This document shows positions 25,300 to 34,745 of a stretch of DNA of 45,483 nucleotides, piece after piece. The translations under genes were made by a program, and so were the position numbers. A model generated the notes under the pieces. That model ran no database searches, was not told the origin of the DNA, and worked only from the letters and a program-made list of their open reading frames with translations. Origin of the DNA: Burkholderiales bacterium (GTDB lineage: Bacteria; Pseudomonadota; Gammaproteobacteria; Burkholderiales; JAEUOS01); NCBI GenBank assembly GCA_016790635.1, contig JAEUOR010000024.1, positions 1 through 45,483 of the forward strand, written 5' to 3'. How positions within the stretch are numbered: the stretch's first letter is position 1; every line of letters begins with the position of its first letter.

Positions 25300-26583
25300 T
25301 CATCGGACCAAGATCGCCCGAAAATCGTTCACGTTGGTGAGCGTCGGCCCGGTACGCAGCAGGTCGCCGATGGCATCGAACAGCGGATAGCAGTCGTTGT
25401 CCTGCTGGCGCTTGGCCGCGTTGAACCCGGCCGCCTCGGCGCGCGCGAGCGAGTCGGGGGTGACGAAAGCGCCGGCCGCGTCGCACACGCCGTCGATGCC
25501 GTCGGTGTCGGCAGCCAGCGCATGGATCCCCGGCGCGCCCTTGAGCGCGAGCGCCAGGCCCAGCGCGAACTCCTGGTTGCGGCCGCCCTTGCCTTTGCCG
25601 CGCACGGTCACGGTGGTTTCGCCGCCGGAGAGGATGACGCACGGCGGAACGACAGGTTCGCCGTGGGCCTTGCAACTGATCGCAATCGCGGCCATGACCT
25701 TGGCAGCTTCACGCGCTTCGCCTTCGATCGTGTCGCCCAGGATCAGCGGGGTCACACCGTGCGCGCGAGCCACGGCGGCCGCGGCGGCCAGCGACAGGCG
25801 CGGGGCGATCACGACTTCGCAGCGGGCATCCTTCAATCGCGCATCGCCGGGATGGATGGTTTCATTGGCCGGGTCGGCCAGGGCGCGCACGATGGACGCG
25901 CCGGCTTCGATGCGATGCCGCGCCAGGATGGCGCGCGCATCCGCCAGCGTGGTGGCATCCGCGACCGTGGGTCCAGAGGCGATGACGGCCGGGTCGTCGC
26001 CGGGCACGTCCGAGATCGCAAGGGTCAGCACCCGCGCCGGTGCGCAGGCGGCGGCGAGACGGCCACCCTTGATCGCCGAGACGTGCTTGCGCACGCAGTT
26101 CATTTCGTCAATCCCGGCGCCGGCGTTGAGCAGCGCGACATTCAGGGCGCGCTTCTCTTCCGGCGTCACGCCTGCAACCGGCAGCGAGACCACGGCCGAG
26201 CCGCCGCCGGAAGCCAGGCAGATCACGAGGTCATCGGCGCGCAGACCGGCGACCGCGTCGAACAGGGCGCGCGCGCCGGACACGCTGGCTGCATCCGGCA
26301 CCGGGTGGCTGGCTTCGAGTACGCGAATGGTGCGGGTGGGAACCACATGGCCGTAGCGCGCGACGACCACCCCGCGCATGCGTTTCTTCGCCGCTTCCGG
26401 CCACTGTGTCTCGATGGCGGCTTCCAGCGCAGCGGCCATGCTGGCGGCCGCCTTGCCGAAGCCGATCACCACCGTGTCGCCTGCCGGTGGGGGCGGCAGG
26501 TGGCGCGCCAGTACGCGCGCCGGGTCGGCCGCTGCCACGGCGGCGTCGAACATCGAGCGCAGCAGCGCGCGTGGGGCGATCAC
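25300..26583 (-). CDS. Glycerate 2-kinase, MOFRL family
   Basis: 427 aa. Phosphorylates D-glycerate (to 2-phosphoglycerate in this family) with ATP, the last step of the glyoxylate-to-glycolysis route. Features: VIGFGKAAASMAAALE near the N-terminus, CLASGGGSAVV, the DVPGDDPAVIASGPTV block and the C-terminal MOFRL domain with KGKGGRNQEFALG. The GTG at 26583 overlaps the stop of the reductase gene (GTGA), so translation is coupled. A much longer open frame runs on through the reductase gene but is antiphase to it and not used. Also called GckA or TtuD in related bacteria; the exact symbol is left open. Confidence 0.93.
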   Translation of the reverse strand: MIAPRALLRSMFDAAVAAADPARVLARHLPPPPAGDTVVIGFGKAAASMAAALEAAIETQWPEAAKKRMRGVVVARYGHVVPTRTIRVLEASHPVPDAASVSGARALFDAVAGLRADDLVICLASGGGSAVVSLPVAGVTPEEKRALNVALLNAGAGIDEMNCVRKHVSAIKGGRLAAACAPARVLTLAISDVPGDDPAVIASGPTVADATTLADARAILARHRIEAGASIVRALADPANETIHPGDARLKDARCEVVIAPRLSLAAAAAVARAHGVTPLILGDTIEGEAREAAKVMAAIAISCKAHGEPVVPPCVILSGGETTVTVRGKGKGGRNQEFALGLALALKGAPGIHALAADTDGIDGVCDAAGAFVTPDSLARAEAAGFNAAKRQQDNDCYPLFDAIGDLLRTGPTLTNVNDFRAILVR

Positions 26584-27470
26584 GCGTCCGGCGCCACCTT
26601 GTGCGCGGCCATGGCTTCCAGCGCGTGCACCATCGCCGAGTGATCGAGCTTGCCCGAGCCCAGCGCGCTGGCGGTGTTGAAGAGTTGTTGCGCGGTCGAG
26701 GTGTTGGGCAGCGCCACACCCAGGGCCTTGGCGCTGGAGAGGGCCAGGTTCAGGTCCTTCTGATGCAGTTCGATGCGAAAGCCCGGGTTGAAGGTGCGCT
26801 TGATCATGCGCTCGCCGTGCAATTCCAGGATGCGCGAGGTCGCGAGCCCCCCCATCAGGGCGGAACGCACCTTGGCCACATCGGCGCCTGCCTTGGAAGC
26901 GAACACCATCGCCTCGCCCACCGCCTCGATGGTCAGGGCGACGATGATCTGGTTGGCCACCTTGCAGATCTGTCCGGCGCCATTGGGTCCGACCAAGGTG
27001 ATGTTCTTGCCCATCTTCTCGAATAGCGGCTTGACACGCTCGAAGGTGGCGGCCTCGCCGCCGCACATGATGGTGAGCGTCGCCCCCTTGGCGCCGACCT
27101 CGCCGCCGGAGACCGGCGCGTCGATGTACTGCGCGCCCAATGCATTGATGCGCTGCGCGAAAGCCTTGGTCTCGACCGGGGCGATCGAGCTCATGTCAAC
27201 GACGACCTTGCCGGCCGAAATGCCCTCGGCGACGCCGCCGGCGCCGAAGAGAACCTTCTCGACATCCGGCGTATCGGGCACCATGGTGATGATGATGTCG
27301 GCGCGTTGAGCAACCTCCTTGGCGGAGGTGCAGGCGATGGCGCCGGCGGCGGTCAGCGCCTCGGGCACCTTGCTGCGGGTGTGCACGAACAACTCGTAGC
27401 CCGCGGCACGCAAGTGTCCCGCCATGGGCGCGCCCATGATGCCCAGTCCGATGAAGCCTACTTTTTCCAT
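26580..27470 (-). CDS. glxR: 2-hydroxy-3-oxopropionate (tartronate semialdehyde) reductase
   Basis: 296 aa, beta-hydroxyacid dehydrogenase. Reduces tartronate semialdehyde, made by Gcl, to D-glycerate with NAD(P)H. GLGIMGAPMAGHL dinucleotide motif at the N-terminus, substrate loop DAPVSGGEVGAKGATL, catalytic Lys in GAGQICKVANQ and C-terminal KDLNLAL. The ATG at 27470 is preceded by AAGGAAA; the longer frame has no coding character. It lies between hyi (40 nt upstream) and glycerate kinase (4-nt overlap). GarR would be an equally valid name by sequence; glxR is preferred from the gcl-hyi context. Confidence 0.94.
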   Translation of the reverse strand: MEKVGFIGLGIMGAPMAGHLRAAGYELFVHTRSKVPEALTAAGAIACTSAKEVAQRADIIITMVPDTPDVEKVLFGAGGVAEGISAGKVVVDMSSIAPVETKAFAQRINALGAQYIDAPVSGGEVGAKGATLTIMCGGEAATFERVKPLFEKMGKNITLVGPNGAGQICKVANQIIVALTIEAVGEAMVFASKAGADVAKVRSALMGGLATSRILELHGERMIKRTFNPGFRIELHQKDLNLALSSAKALGVALPNTSTAQQLFNTASALGSGKLDHSAMVHALEAMAAHKVAPDA

Positions 27471-27510
27471 GCTGTTTCCTTTTCGCCTCGTGGAGGTCGT
27501 TGTTTTCGCT

Positions 27511-28287
27511 TCAGGCGTGCGCCTCGATCCAGCCCAGGCCCGCCTGCGTCGTGGTCCTGGGCTTGTACTCGCATCCGACCCAGCCGTCGTAGCCAATCGC
27601 GTCCAAGTGCGCGAACAGGAAGCGATAGTTGATCTCGCCAGTGCCGGGTTCGTTGCGCCCGGGATTATCGGCCAGCTGGATGTGCTTGATCATCGGCAGG
27701 TGGGCCTTGACGGTATTGGCGAGCTCGCCCTCCATGCGCTGCATGTGATAGATGTCGTACTGGATGAAGACGTTGTCGGATCCGGTCCTGGCGATGATGT
27801 CCAGGCCCTGGCGGGTCGTGTTGAGAAGAAAGCCCGGCATGTCGAAGTGATTGATCGGCTCGATGACCAGCCGCAGTCCCGCCTCCTTCAAGCGCGTCGC
27901 GGCAAACCGCAGGTTGGCGACCAGAGTCTCCTCGGCACGCTCACGCGCCACGCCCTGCGGGGCGATCCCGGCCAGGCAATTCATCTGCGGACACTGGAGC
28001 GCGCGCGCATACTCGATCGCACGTCCGACGCCTTCCTGGAATTCGCCGACCCGGTCCGGGTGGCTGGCGATGCCGCGCTCCCCGCTCGCCCAGTTGCCGG
28101 CCGGCAGGTTGAAAAGGACCTGCTTGAGGCTGTGCTTGGCCAGCTCGGCCGCCAGCGCCTCCATGGCAAAGTCATAGGGAAACAGGTACTCGACCGCGTC
28201 GAACCCGGCGGCACGCGCGGCGGCGAAGCGCTCCATGAACGGCACTTCGTTGAAAAGCATGGTGAGGTTGGCGGCAAAGCGTGGCAT
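27511..28287 (-). CDS. hyi: Hydroxypyruvate isomerase
   Basis: 258 aa, the same length as E. coli Hyi. TIM-barrel enzyme interconverting tartronate semialdehyde and hydroxypyruvate. N-terminus MPRFAANLTMLFNEVPF, metal ligands in VIEPINHFDMPG, QYDIYHMQRMEG, HIQLADNPGRNEPGTGEINY and the GCEYKP glutamate are all present. The start at 28287 was chosen over a longer frame because it gives the canonical N-terminus. It starts 13 nt after the gcl stop, as in many gcl-hyi-glxR operons. Confidence 0.95.
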   Translation of the reverse strand: MPRFAANLTMLFNEVPFMERFAAARAAGFDAVEYLFPYDFAMEALAAELAKHSLKQVLFNLPAGNWASGERGIASHPDRVGEFQEGVGRAIEYARALQCPQMNCLAGIAPQGVARERAEETLVANLRFAATRLKEAGLRLVIEPINHFDMPGFLLNTTRQGLDIIARTGSDNVFIQYDIYHMQRMEGELANTVKAHLPMIKHIQLADNPGRNEPGTGEINYRFLFAHLDAIGYDGWVGCEYKPRTTTQAGLGWIEAHA

Positions 28288-28300
28288 GGCGGGGTTCCGT

Positions 28301-30079
<1,779 letters not shown>

Positions 30080-30162
30080 GGCGGACTCCTTGGTCGGTGG
30101 CTGGCGGATGGTCGTTAGTGTGGCCCCGCGCAAACAACCTGAGAAGGCGGGCCAGGCGCATA

Positions 30163-30185
30163 TGATTCATGCCAAAATGGAATCA
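30163..30185. promoter_or_regulatory. Perfect LysR-type box in gcl/LysR divergent promoter
   Basis: TGATTC (30163-30168) and GAATCA (30180-30185) are a perfect 6-bp inverted repeat with an 11-nt spacer, the T-N11-A pattern of LysR regulators. It lies 84 bp upstream of gcl and just before the preferred LysR start. Confidence 0.65.
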
Positions 30186-30219
30186 ATCCGGTTTCGCGAC
30201 GCGTCGCCCTCACTCAAGC

Positions 30220-31152
30220 GTGGACCTGCTGGCTGCCATGACCCTGTACCTGCGGGTGGTCGAGACCGGCAGCTTTTCGCGCGCCGCGGCCGACGCGGGC
30301 ATGACCCAGCCGACGGTCAGCAAGTCGATCGCCGCGCTGGAAAGGCATCTCGGCGCGCGGCTCCTGAACCGCACCACCCGCGCGCTGACGCCGACCGAGG
30401 CCGGCGCCGGCTACTACCAGCACTGCAAGCGCGTGCAGGAGGAACTCGAGGCCGCCGCCAACGCGGTTGCGCAGACCGGCGCCGCGCCGCGCGGGCGCCT
30501 GCGCGTGGCGTCCTCGGTGGCCTTCGGCCGACAGGTCCTGACGCCCATGGTGCTGGATTTCGCGCAGACCCACCCCGCGATTCGCATCGACCTCTCGTTC
30601 GACGACGGCTTTGTCGACCTGGTCGCGCAGAACATCGACGTGGCCGTGCGCATGGGCGCACTGGCAGATTCATCCCTGGGCGCGCGTCGCCTGGGCCGCA
30701 ATCCCTGGGCGCTGGTCGCGAGCCCCGCGTATCTGAAGCGCCACGCCGCGCCGCTGACACCGGCGGACCTGAAGCAGCACAACTGCCTGGTCTACAGCAG
30801 CGTGCAGGGCGACGACGTGTGGCACATGAGCGGGCCGGGCGGAGAAAAGCACCAGGTCGCGATCCGCGGCAGCCTGCGCGCCAACAACCTCTCTGCGGTG
30901 CGCGCGGCCGTGCTGGCGGGCATGGGCGTGGCCATCCTGCCACGCTATGTGGTGCGGCAGGACCTGGACGCAGGAACCATCGTGCCGCTGCTGCCGCACT
31001 ACGCGCTGCCATCACAGGACATTCACGCGGTGTATGCTTCACCGCGCTTCATCTCCGAGCGCACGCGCGTGTTCATCGACTTTCTGGTCAAGGCGTTCGC
31101 CGACCCACGACTGGGGCTCGCCCCTCAACCTCTACAGGGAAAACGCAAATGA
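30220..31152 (+). CDS. LysR-family transcriptional regulator
   Basis: 310 aa from a GTG at 30220. The N-terminal helix-turn-helix reads TLYLRVVETGSFSRAAADAGMTQPTVSKSIAALERHL, followed by a two-lobe effector domain of the CrgA-like type. An upstream ATG at 30169 would add 17 residues and lie inside the LysR box, so the GTG (or the ATG at 30238) is preferred; none has a strong ribosome-binding site. Divergent from gcl, so it probably controls the glyoxylate operon. Its stop overlaps the start of a UraH homologue (ATGA), linking it to urate-type intermediates too. Confidence 0.9.
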   Translation: MDLLAAMTLYLRVVETGSFSRAAADAGMTQPTVSKSIAALERHLGARLLNRTTRALTPTEAGAGYYQHCKRVQEELEAAANAVAQTGAAPRGRLRVASSVAFGRQVLTPMVLDFAQTHPAIRIDLSFDDGFVDLVAQNIDVAVRMGALADSSLGARRLGRNPWALVASPAYLKRHAAPLTPADLKQHNCLVYSSVQGDDVWHMSGPGGEKHQVAIRGSLRANNLSAVRAAVLAGMGVAILPRYVVRQDLDAGTIVPLLPHYALPSQDIHAVYASPRFISERTRVFIDFLVKAFADPRLGLAPQPLQGKRK

Positions 31153-31505
31153 ACGGCGGCCTTTCCATCCACGTCGTCGACGTGTCGCGCGGCGTCGTCG
31201 CCGCGGGCATGAAAATCGAAGTGCACGCGGCGGGGGACACGCGCCAGCGCCTGTGCACCGGCGAGATCAACGCGCGCGGCGTGCTCGACGACCCGGTGCT
31301 CATGAGCGCGGCCATCGTGGAGGGCACCTACGAAGTTGTCTTCCACGTCGCCGACTGGTATCGCGCCGCTGGCATCGCGCTGCCCGCGCGCCCCTTCCTG
31401 GACGTGGTGCACTACCGCTTCTCCATCGGCGACGCGCGCCAGCACTACCACCTGCCGATGAAGCTCACCCCCTGGGGCTATTCCTGTTTTCGCGGCGGGG
31501 CCTGA
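31149..31505 (+). CDS. Diverged 5-hydroxyisourate hydrolase homologue
   Basis: 118 aa, transthyretin-like fold, same length as UraH at 15806-16159 but clearly diverged. It keeps H8 (SIHVVD), H101 (HYHLPM), the VVFHVADWYR and PFLDVVHYRFSI segments. The Arg position is altered: INARGVLDD with R43 stands where UraH has DGRTD with R45. The C-terminus is FRGGA instead of YRGS. It is translationally coupled to the upstream LysR gene, away from the urate operon. It could be a second HIU hydrolase, act on a related ring, or bind rather than hydrolyse a ligand; sequence does not decide. Confidence 0.85.
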   Translation: MNGGLSIHVVDVSRGVVAAGMKIEVHAAGDTRQRLCTGEINARGVLDDPVLMSAAIVEGTYEVVFHVADWYRAAGIALPARPFLDVVHYRFSIGDARQHYHLPMKLTPWGYSCFRGGA

Positions 31506-31677
31506 GGATCCGGGCGGCGCCTGTCCGCCCCCGCGGCGCCTGACCCGGCGGCGAACGCCGCTCACGGGGCCTCGAACCGACCCACCAAGGTAGCGCCGCG
31601 CGCGACCTGCGGCCAGCCCCTGCGCTACCCCGCGCGCCGCGCTTGGCCCGCGCGCCACAACGCGCGACATTGGCGGC

Positions 31678-31693
31678 GCGGGCATGTGCCCGC
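31678..31693 (+). terminator. GC hairpin upstream of the lipoprotein gene
   Basis: GCGGGC-ATGT-GCCCGC (6-bp stem, 4-nt loop) lies 22 nt before the lipoprotein ATG. Further dyads occur in 31506-31677, notably GGTAGCGC pairing with GCGCTACC. No T-run; they could be terminators for the UraH-like gene or leader structure. No gene is seen in this 210-bp gap. Confidence 0.35.
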
Positions 31694-31715
31694 TTACCGA
31701 AAGCAGAGGTTCGCA

Positions 31716-32207
31716 ATGTCACTCACCACCCTTCGCGCCCCGCTGATCGCGCTCTCAGCCCTGCCCTTGCTGGCTGCCTGCTACGTGGTCCCCGTCCATC
31801 CGGATGGCCGCGTCTATCCGCCCGCAGGCACCACGGTCGGCGCTCCCGCGCACCCCGCACCGGCCGCGCAACCCGCAGCGCAACCGGTGGCCCCGCCGGC
31901 GCCGGTCATCTTCACCGCACGCCTCTACCCTTCCAACGAAGCCGCGGCGCGCACCGGCATCATCGCCGGCACCGTCACCAGCCCGAGCGACGGGCGCGGC
32001 ATCTTTTCCATCGCCTACCAGGGTGACCAACTCTCCGGTGAAGCCACGCGCACCAGCAGCGGCGGCCTGCACGCCGGCATCGCCAATGCGTCCAGCCCGC
32101 GCGGCGCATTCGTGCGCTGCAACTACCGCATGACCAACGCGACCCAAGGCATCGGCGAATGTCTCTTCAACGACGGCGCCCGCTTTCAACTTCACCTGGG
32201 CGGCTAA
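31716..32207 (+). CDS. Putative lipoprotein of unknown function
   Basis: 163 aa from the ATG at 31716 with AGAGG upstream. A lipoprotein signal ends in L-A-A-C22, so residue 22 would be acylated. A Pro/Ala-rich linker (about 40-68) follows, then a compact C-terminal domain with beta-strand pattern (FTARLYPSNEAAARTGIIAG, GIFSIAYQGDQLSGEATR, ARFQLHLGG). The family is not recognised. Convergent with the PEP-CTERM esterase gene and sharing its terminator hairpin. Envelope location is a firm prediction; function is unknown. Confidence 0.8.
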   Translation: MSLTTLRAPLIALSALPLLAACYVVPVHPDGRVYPPAGTTVGAPAHPAPAAQPAAQPVAPPAPVIFTARLYPSNEAAARTGIIAGTVTSPSDGRGIFSIAYQGDQLSGEATRTSSGGLHAGIANASSPRGAFVRCNYRMTNATQGIGECLFNDGARFQLHLGG

Positions 32208-32222
32208 GGTCCACCGGAAACA

Positions 32223-32252
32223 AAACGGCCGCGCCCGAGGGCGCGGCCGTTT
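32223..32252. terminator. Bidirectional terminator hairpin
   Basis: AAACGGCCGCGCC (32223-32235) and GGCGCGGCCGTTT (32240-32252) form a perfect 13-bp stem with a CGAG loop; the stem ends in T on one strand and A on the other, so it can terminate both convergent genes. Confidence 0.85.
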
Positions 32253-32271
32253 GTCGTCGAAACTCGGGAGA

Positions 32272-33291
32272 TCAGGCGGCGCGACGACGCATGCCCACCA
32301 ACAGCAGCGCAGCGCCTACCAACACCAGGGTTCCCGGCTCGGGAACCGCAGCGGCGAACTGCGCGCCGAGAATGCGGTGCCCTGCTGTGGTCGGATGAAC
32401 GCCGTCCCAGAAGAGCCAGGTATCCGGATCGCACTGGTTCGGGCCGGGAGCCAAGTTCTGAACACACTGGTCGGTGACGTTGGTCAAGCCATACGCGCCC
32501 GGGTTCGCGATCACCGCATTATTTGCCGCGTAGGCATCGAACTGGACAATCTCGACACCCGTCAACGCGTTGTCCAACGCGGTCAACATCAACCCGAGGT
32601 TGAAGTTGAATGCTTGGGTCAGCGCGGTGAGGCCGGCATTGCCGGGAAACGCGGGCGTGTTCCCCAGGTCGGGCATGTTGGGCACCAGAAAGTGAGCCGC
32701 GCCTTCAGCGGCCAGGGCCAAAATCGCGCTCTGGATGTTGGTCACCCCGGCACTGATCAAAGCGCCGGGGTTCGTCGCAACCAAACCTGGATTCAGGAAC
32801 ACGTCGTTCGGGAAGCCCCAGACGACGAAAAGGGACGTCGCGGGGTTAAAGCATGCGCTGCAAGAGCCCGCAAACTGCGCGACCTGATTGGCGATCCCGC
32901 CCTGCGACGCGAAATATGGGTGCAAGAACGGTTGCAACGGCCCCGGAATCCCGGGATTGACCGAGTTGTAGTTGCCGGTTCCAGTCGTGGCACCACCAAG
33001 TGCGTAGTTGGTGCCACCAAAATTAGAGGGCGCGAATCCGCCGGGATTGCCGGGGTTATACGCATTCCATAGGTACTCGACCGCCGTCGGGCCGTTGGAA
33101 TAGCGACTGTTGGCATACGGGGGCGGCGGAAACGCCTGGGGTCCGCCAGGACCGTTGTAGTTGCCGCCGTCGGACAGCGAATCGCCGAACACGTACAGGC
33201 CGGACAGCGTCTGCAGCGCCGCAGACGCAGGGGCCGAGCTTATGGCAGCCGCAAGGGCCACCGCCGCCAGGCGCAAAGAGGTCAATCGCAT
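32272..33291 (-). CDS. PEP-CTERM SGNH/GDSL-family esterase
   Basis: 339 aa from an ATG at 33291 with GAGGAG upstream. A signal peptide (cleavage near APASA) precedes an SGNH hydrolase domain with nucleophile S38 in VFGDSLSDGGNY and the C-terminal D-x-x-H in WDGVHPTTAGH. The C-terminus is a PEP-CTERM sorting tag: VPEPG, a hydrophobic helix and MRRRAA. Such proteins are exported, cleaved by exosortase and linked to extracellular polysaccharide production. The enzyme may deacylate a polysaccharide or lipid. Upstream lies a close match to a sigma-54 promoter, as known for PEP-CTERM regulons. Confidence 0.92.
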   Translation of the reverse strand: MRLTSLRLAAVALAAAISSAPASAALQTLSGLYVFGDSLSDGGNYNGPGGPQAFPPPPYANSRYSNGPTAVEYLWNAYNPGNPGGFAPSNFGGTNYALGGATTGTGNYNSVNPGIPGPLQPFLHPYFASQGGIANQVAQFAGSCSACFNPATSLFVVWGFPNDVFLNPGLVATNPGALISAGVTNIQSAILALAAEGAAHFLVPNMPDLGNTPAFPGNAGLTALTQAFNFNLGLMLTALDNALTGVEIVQFDAYAANNAVIANPGAYGLTNVTDQCVQNLAPGPNQCDPDTWLFWDGVHPTTAGHRILGAQFAAAVPEPGTLVLVGAALLLVGMRRRAA

Positions 33292-33339
33292 ATATGTCTC
33301 CTCGTGGATTGGATGATGAAAACGACAAAGTGCCAACGA

Positions 33340-33355
33340 TGCAAGACCTGCGCCA
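33340..33355 (-). promoter_or_regulatory. Sigma-54-type promoter of the PEP-CTERM esterase gene
   Basis: On the minus strand TGGCGC-AGGTC-TTGCA matches the consensus TGGCAC-N5-TTGCA at all but one defined position; GG and GC are separated by exactly 10 nt. Predicted transcription start is near 33329, giving a leader of about 38 nt. Confidence 0.65.
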
Positions 33356-33534
33356 AGACTTGCGATCGCCTAAATATCAGAGACTTACAGAAATTATTCG
33401 AATCGGCTGCGGCGTTGATGTAAAGCCGCTCGACACCTTCCATGCCGACTATTGCAAAGCCTCGGAACGCGCAATCCTTGGCGCTACCGGCGTTGTCGCA
33501 ACTCGGACCAAGCGCCCTCCCCGACGGGCAAGCC

Positions 33535-33559
33535 AAAAAAAGGCCGGCGCAAGCCGGCC
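33535..33559 (-). terminator. Rho-independent terminator of the second binding-protein gene
   Basis: Read on the minus strand: GGCCGGC, loop TTGC, GCCGGCC and then seven T. It is 26 bp beyond the stop of the binding-protein gene. Confidence 0.9.
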
Positions 33560-33584
33560 ACGACGTCCAACCGAAAATTCGCGA

Positions 33585-34592
33585 TCAGAAACGCCGTTCG
33601 GCCGAGGACGGCAGGAAGCTTGAATTGAACAGAAGGTCCGGGCTCGGCTTGACCCTGAGGCCGAAGGCTGCCACCACGTCGTCCACCTGGGTTTCCAGCT
33701 TGGTCTTGCGGATCACGCCCAAGCCGTCGGCTTTGGCCACAGGCGTGGCAACGAACTCGAGGAACAGTTTGAGCCGCTCGAGCTCGAGCTTCTCGTCGAT
33801 CAGGGCCTCGCGACGCTTGAGTGCCGCCATCGCGGTGGCCGGGTCGGCCATGACCTCCTTGAGCGAGCGGTTGAGCGCACGGAGGAAACCGGCGATGGCG
33901 CGCGGCCGCTCGGCGATCATGCGCTCGCTGGCGATGATCGCGTTGCCGTAGAGGTTGCTGATTCCCATATCGGCGTACTTGAACCACTGCATGTCCTCGG
34001 TCTTGACGCCGCGCGCATTCAGGGTCAAGAGCTGGGTGTAGTAAAAGCCGGTGATCGCATCGACGTCGCCCTTGACCAGCATGGTCTCGCGCAGCGCCGG
34101 TTCCATCGTCACCAGGCTGACCGCCTTGGGATCGAAGCCGTTGGCGCGCGCGATTAGGGGAAGCATCTTGCGCACGGCATCGAACGAAGGCCCGCCGAGC
34201 TTCTTGCCGGCCAGGTCGGAGGCCTTGCGGATGCCGCTCTTCTTGAGGGTGAAGATCGCACCGGGTGCCTGCTCATGCACCATGTACACCGCCTGCATGC
34301 GCGACGGGTTCGGGGTATTGGCGAAATACTCGATCAAGGCCGACATGTCGCCGAACGACATGTCATACGCGCCGGTGGCAACCCGCGCCACCGCCGCCGC
34401 TGAACCGGTACCGACGTCCAGGGAGACGTCGAGGCCCTCCTGCTTGAAATAGCCCTTCTGGTCGGCGTTGAAGAAGATCGCGACCGGCCCTTCGATGCGC
34501 CAGTCCAGCGAAAAACGGATGCGCTCCTGTGCGAGAACAGTGCCGGACAGGCAGGCGGCGGCAACGAAGAGTGCAGCGAAGCGAATGAACAT
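33585..34592 (-). CDS. ABC transporter substrate-binding protein, NMT1/THI5-like (second copy)
   Basis: 335 aa from the ATG at 34592, where a signal peptide starts (MFIRFAALFVAAACLSGTVLA); upstream codons to 34676 lack coding features. Mature N-terminus ERIRFSLDWRIEGP, then GYFKQEGLDVSLDVG and RVATGAYDMSFGDMSALIEY. It is clearly paralogous over its full length to 2729-3757, sharing the C-terminal FNSSFLPS. Again no permease or ATPase is adjacent. It is divergent from the FAD oxidoreductase that precedes the UbiD/Mo-hydroxylase operon, so it may capture that pathway's substrate. It is followed by an intrinsic terminator. Confidence 0.88.
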   Translation of the reverse strand: MFIRFAALFVAAACLSGTVLAQERIRFSLDWRIEGPVAIFFNADQKGYFKQEGLDVSLDVGTGSAAAVARVATGAYDMSFGDMSALIEYFANTPNPSRMQAVYMVHEQAPGAIFTLKKSGIRKASDLAGKKLGGPSFDAVRKMLPLIARANGFDPKAVSLVTMEPALRETMLVKGDVDAITGFYYTQLLTLNARGVKTEDMQWFKYADMGISNLYGNAIIASERMIAERPRAIAGFLRALNRSLKEVMADPATAMAALKRREALIDEKLELERLKLFLEFVATPVAKADGLGVIRKTKLETQVDDVVAAFGLRVKPSPDLLFNSSFLPSSAERRF

Positions 34593-34704
34593 GAGACTCG
34601 CCCTTTCGGAATCGGAATGCAGCGGTTGGTTGAACAAGCGGGGCGCAACTGTACCTGAGCGCGCGCGCACCGGCAAGGTGCATCGGATTGACGCCGGCGC
34701 ACCC

Positions 34705-34728
34705 TTGGCCTACCCTTTGGCCTATCCC
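34705..34728. repeat. Tandem direct repeat in divergent promoter region
   Basis: TTGGCCTACCC (34705-34715) is followed by TTGGCCTATCC (34717-34727), a 12-bp period direct repeat 18 bp before the FAD oxidoreductase ATG. It could be a tandem operator; no regulator gene is adjacent. Confidence 0.35.
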
Positions 34729-34745
34729 ATCGGACCTGCCAACCC

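Noticed and set aside
33330..33336. TTGGCAC on the minus strand as the sigma-54 -24 element
   Set aside because: No GC at the required 10-nt spacing; the site at 33340-33355 is the better fit.
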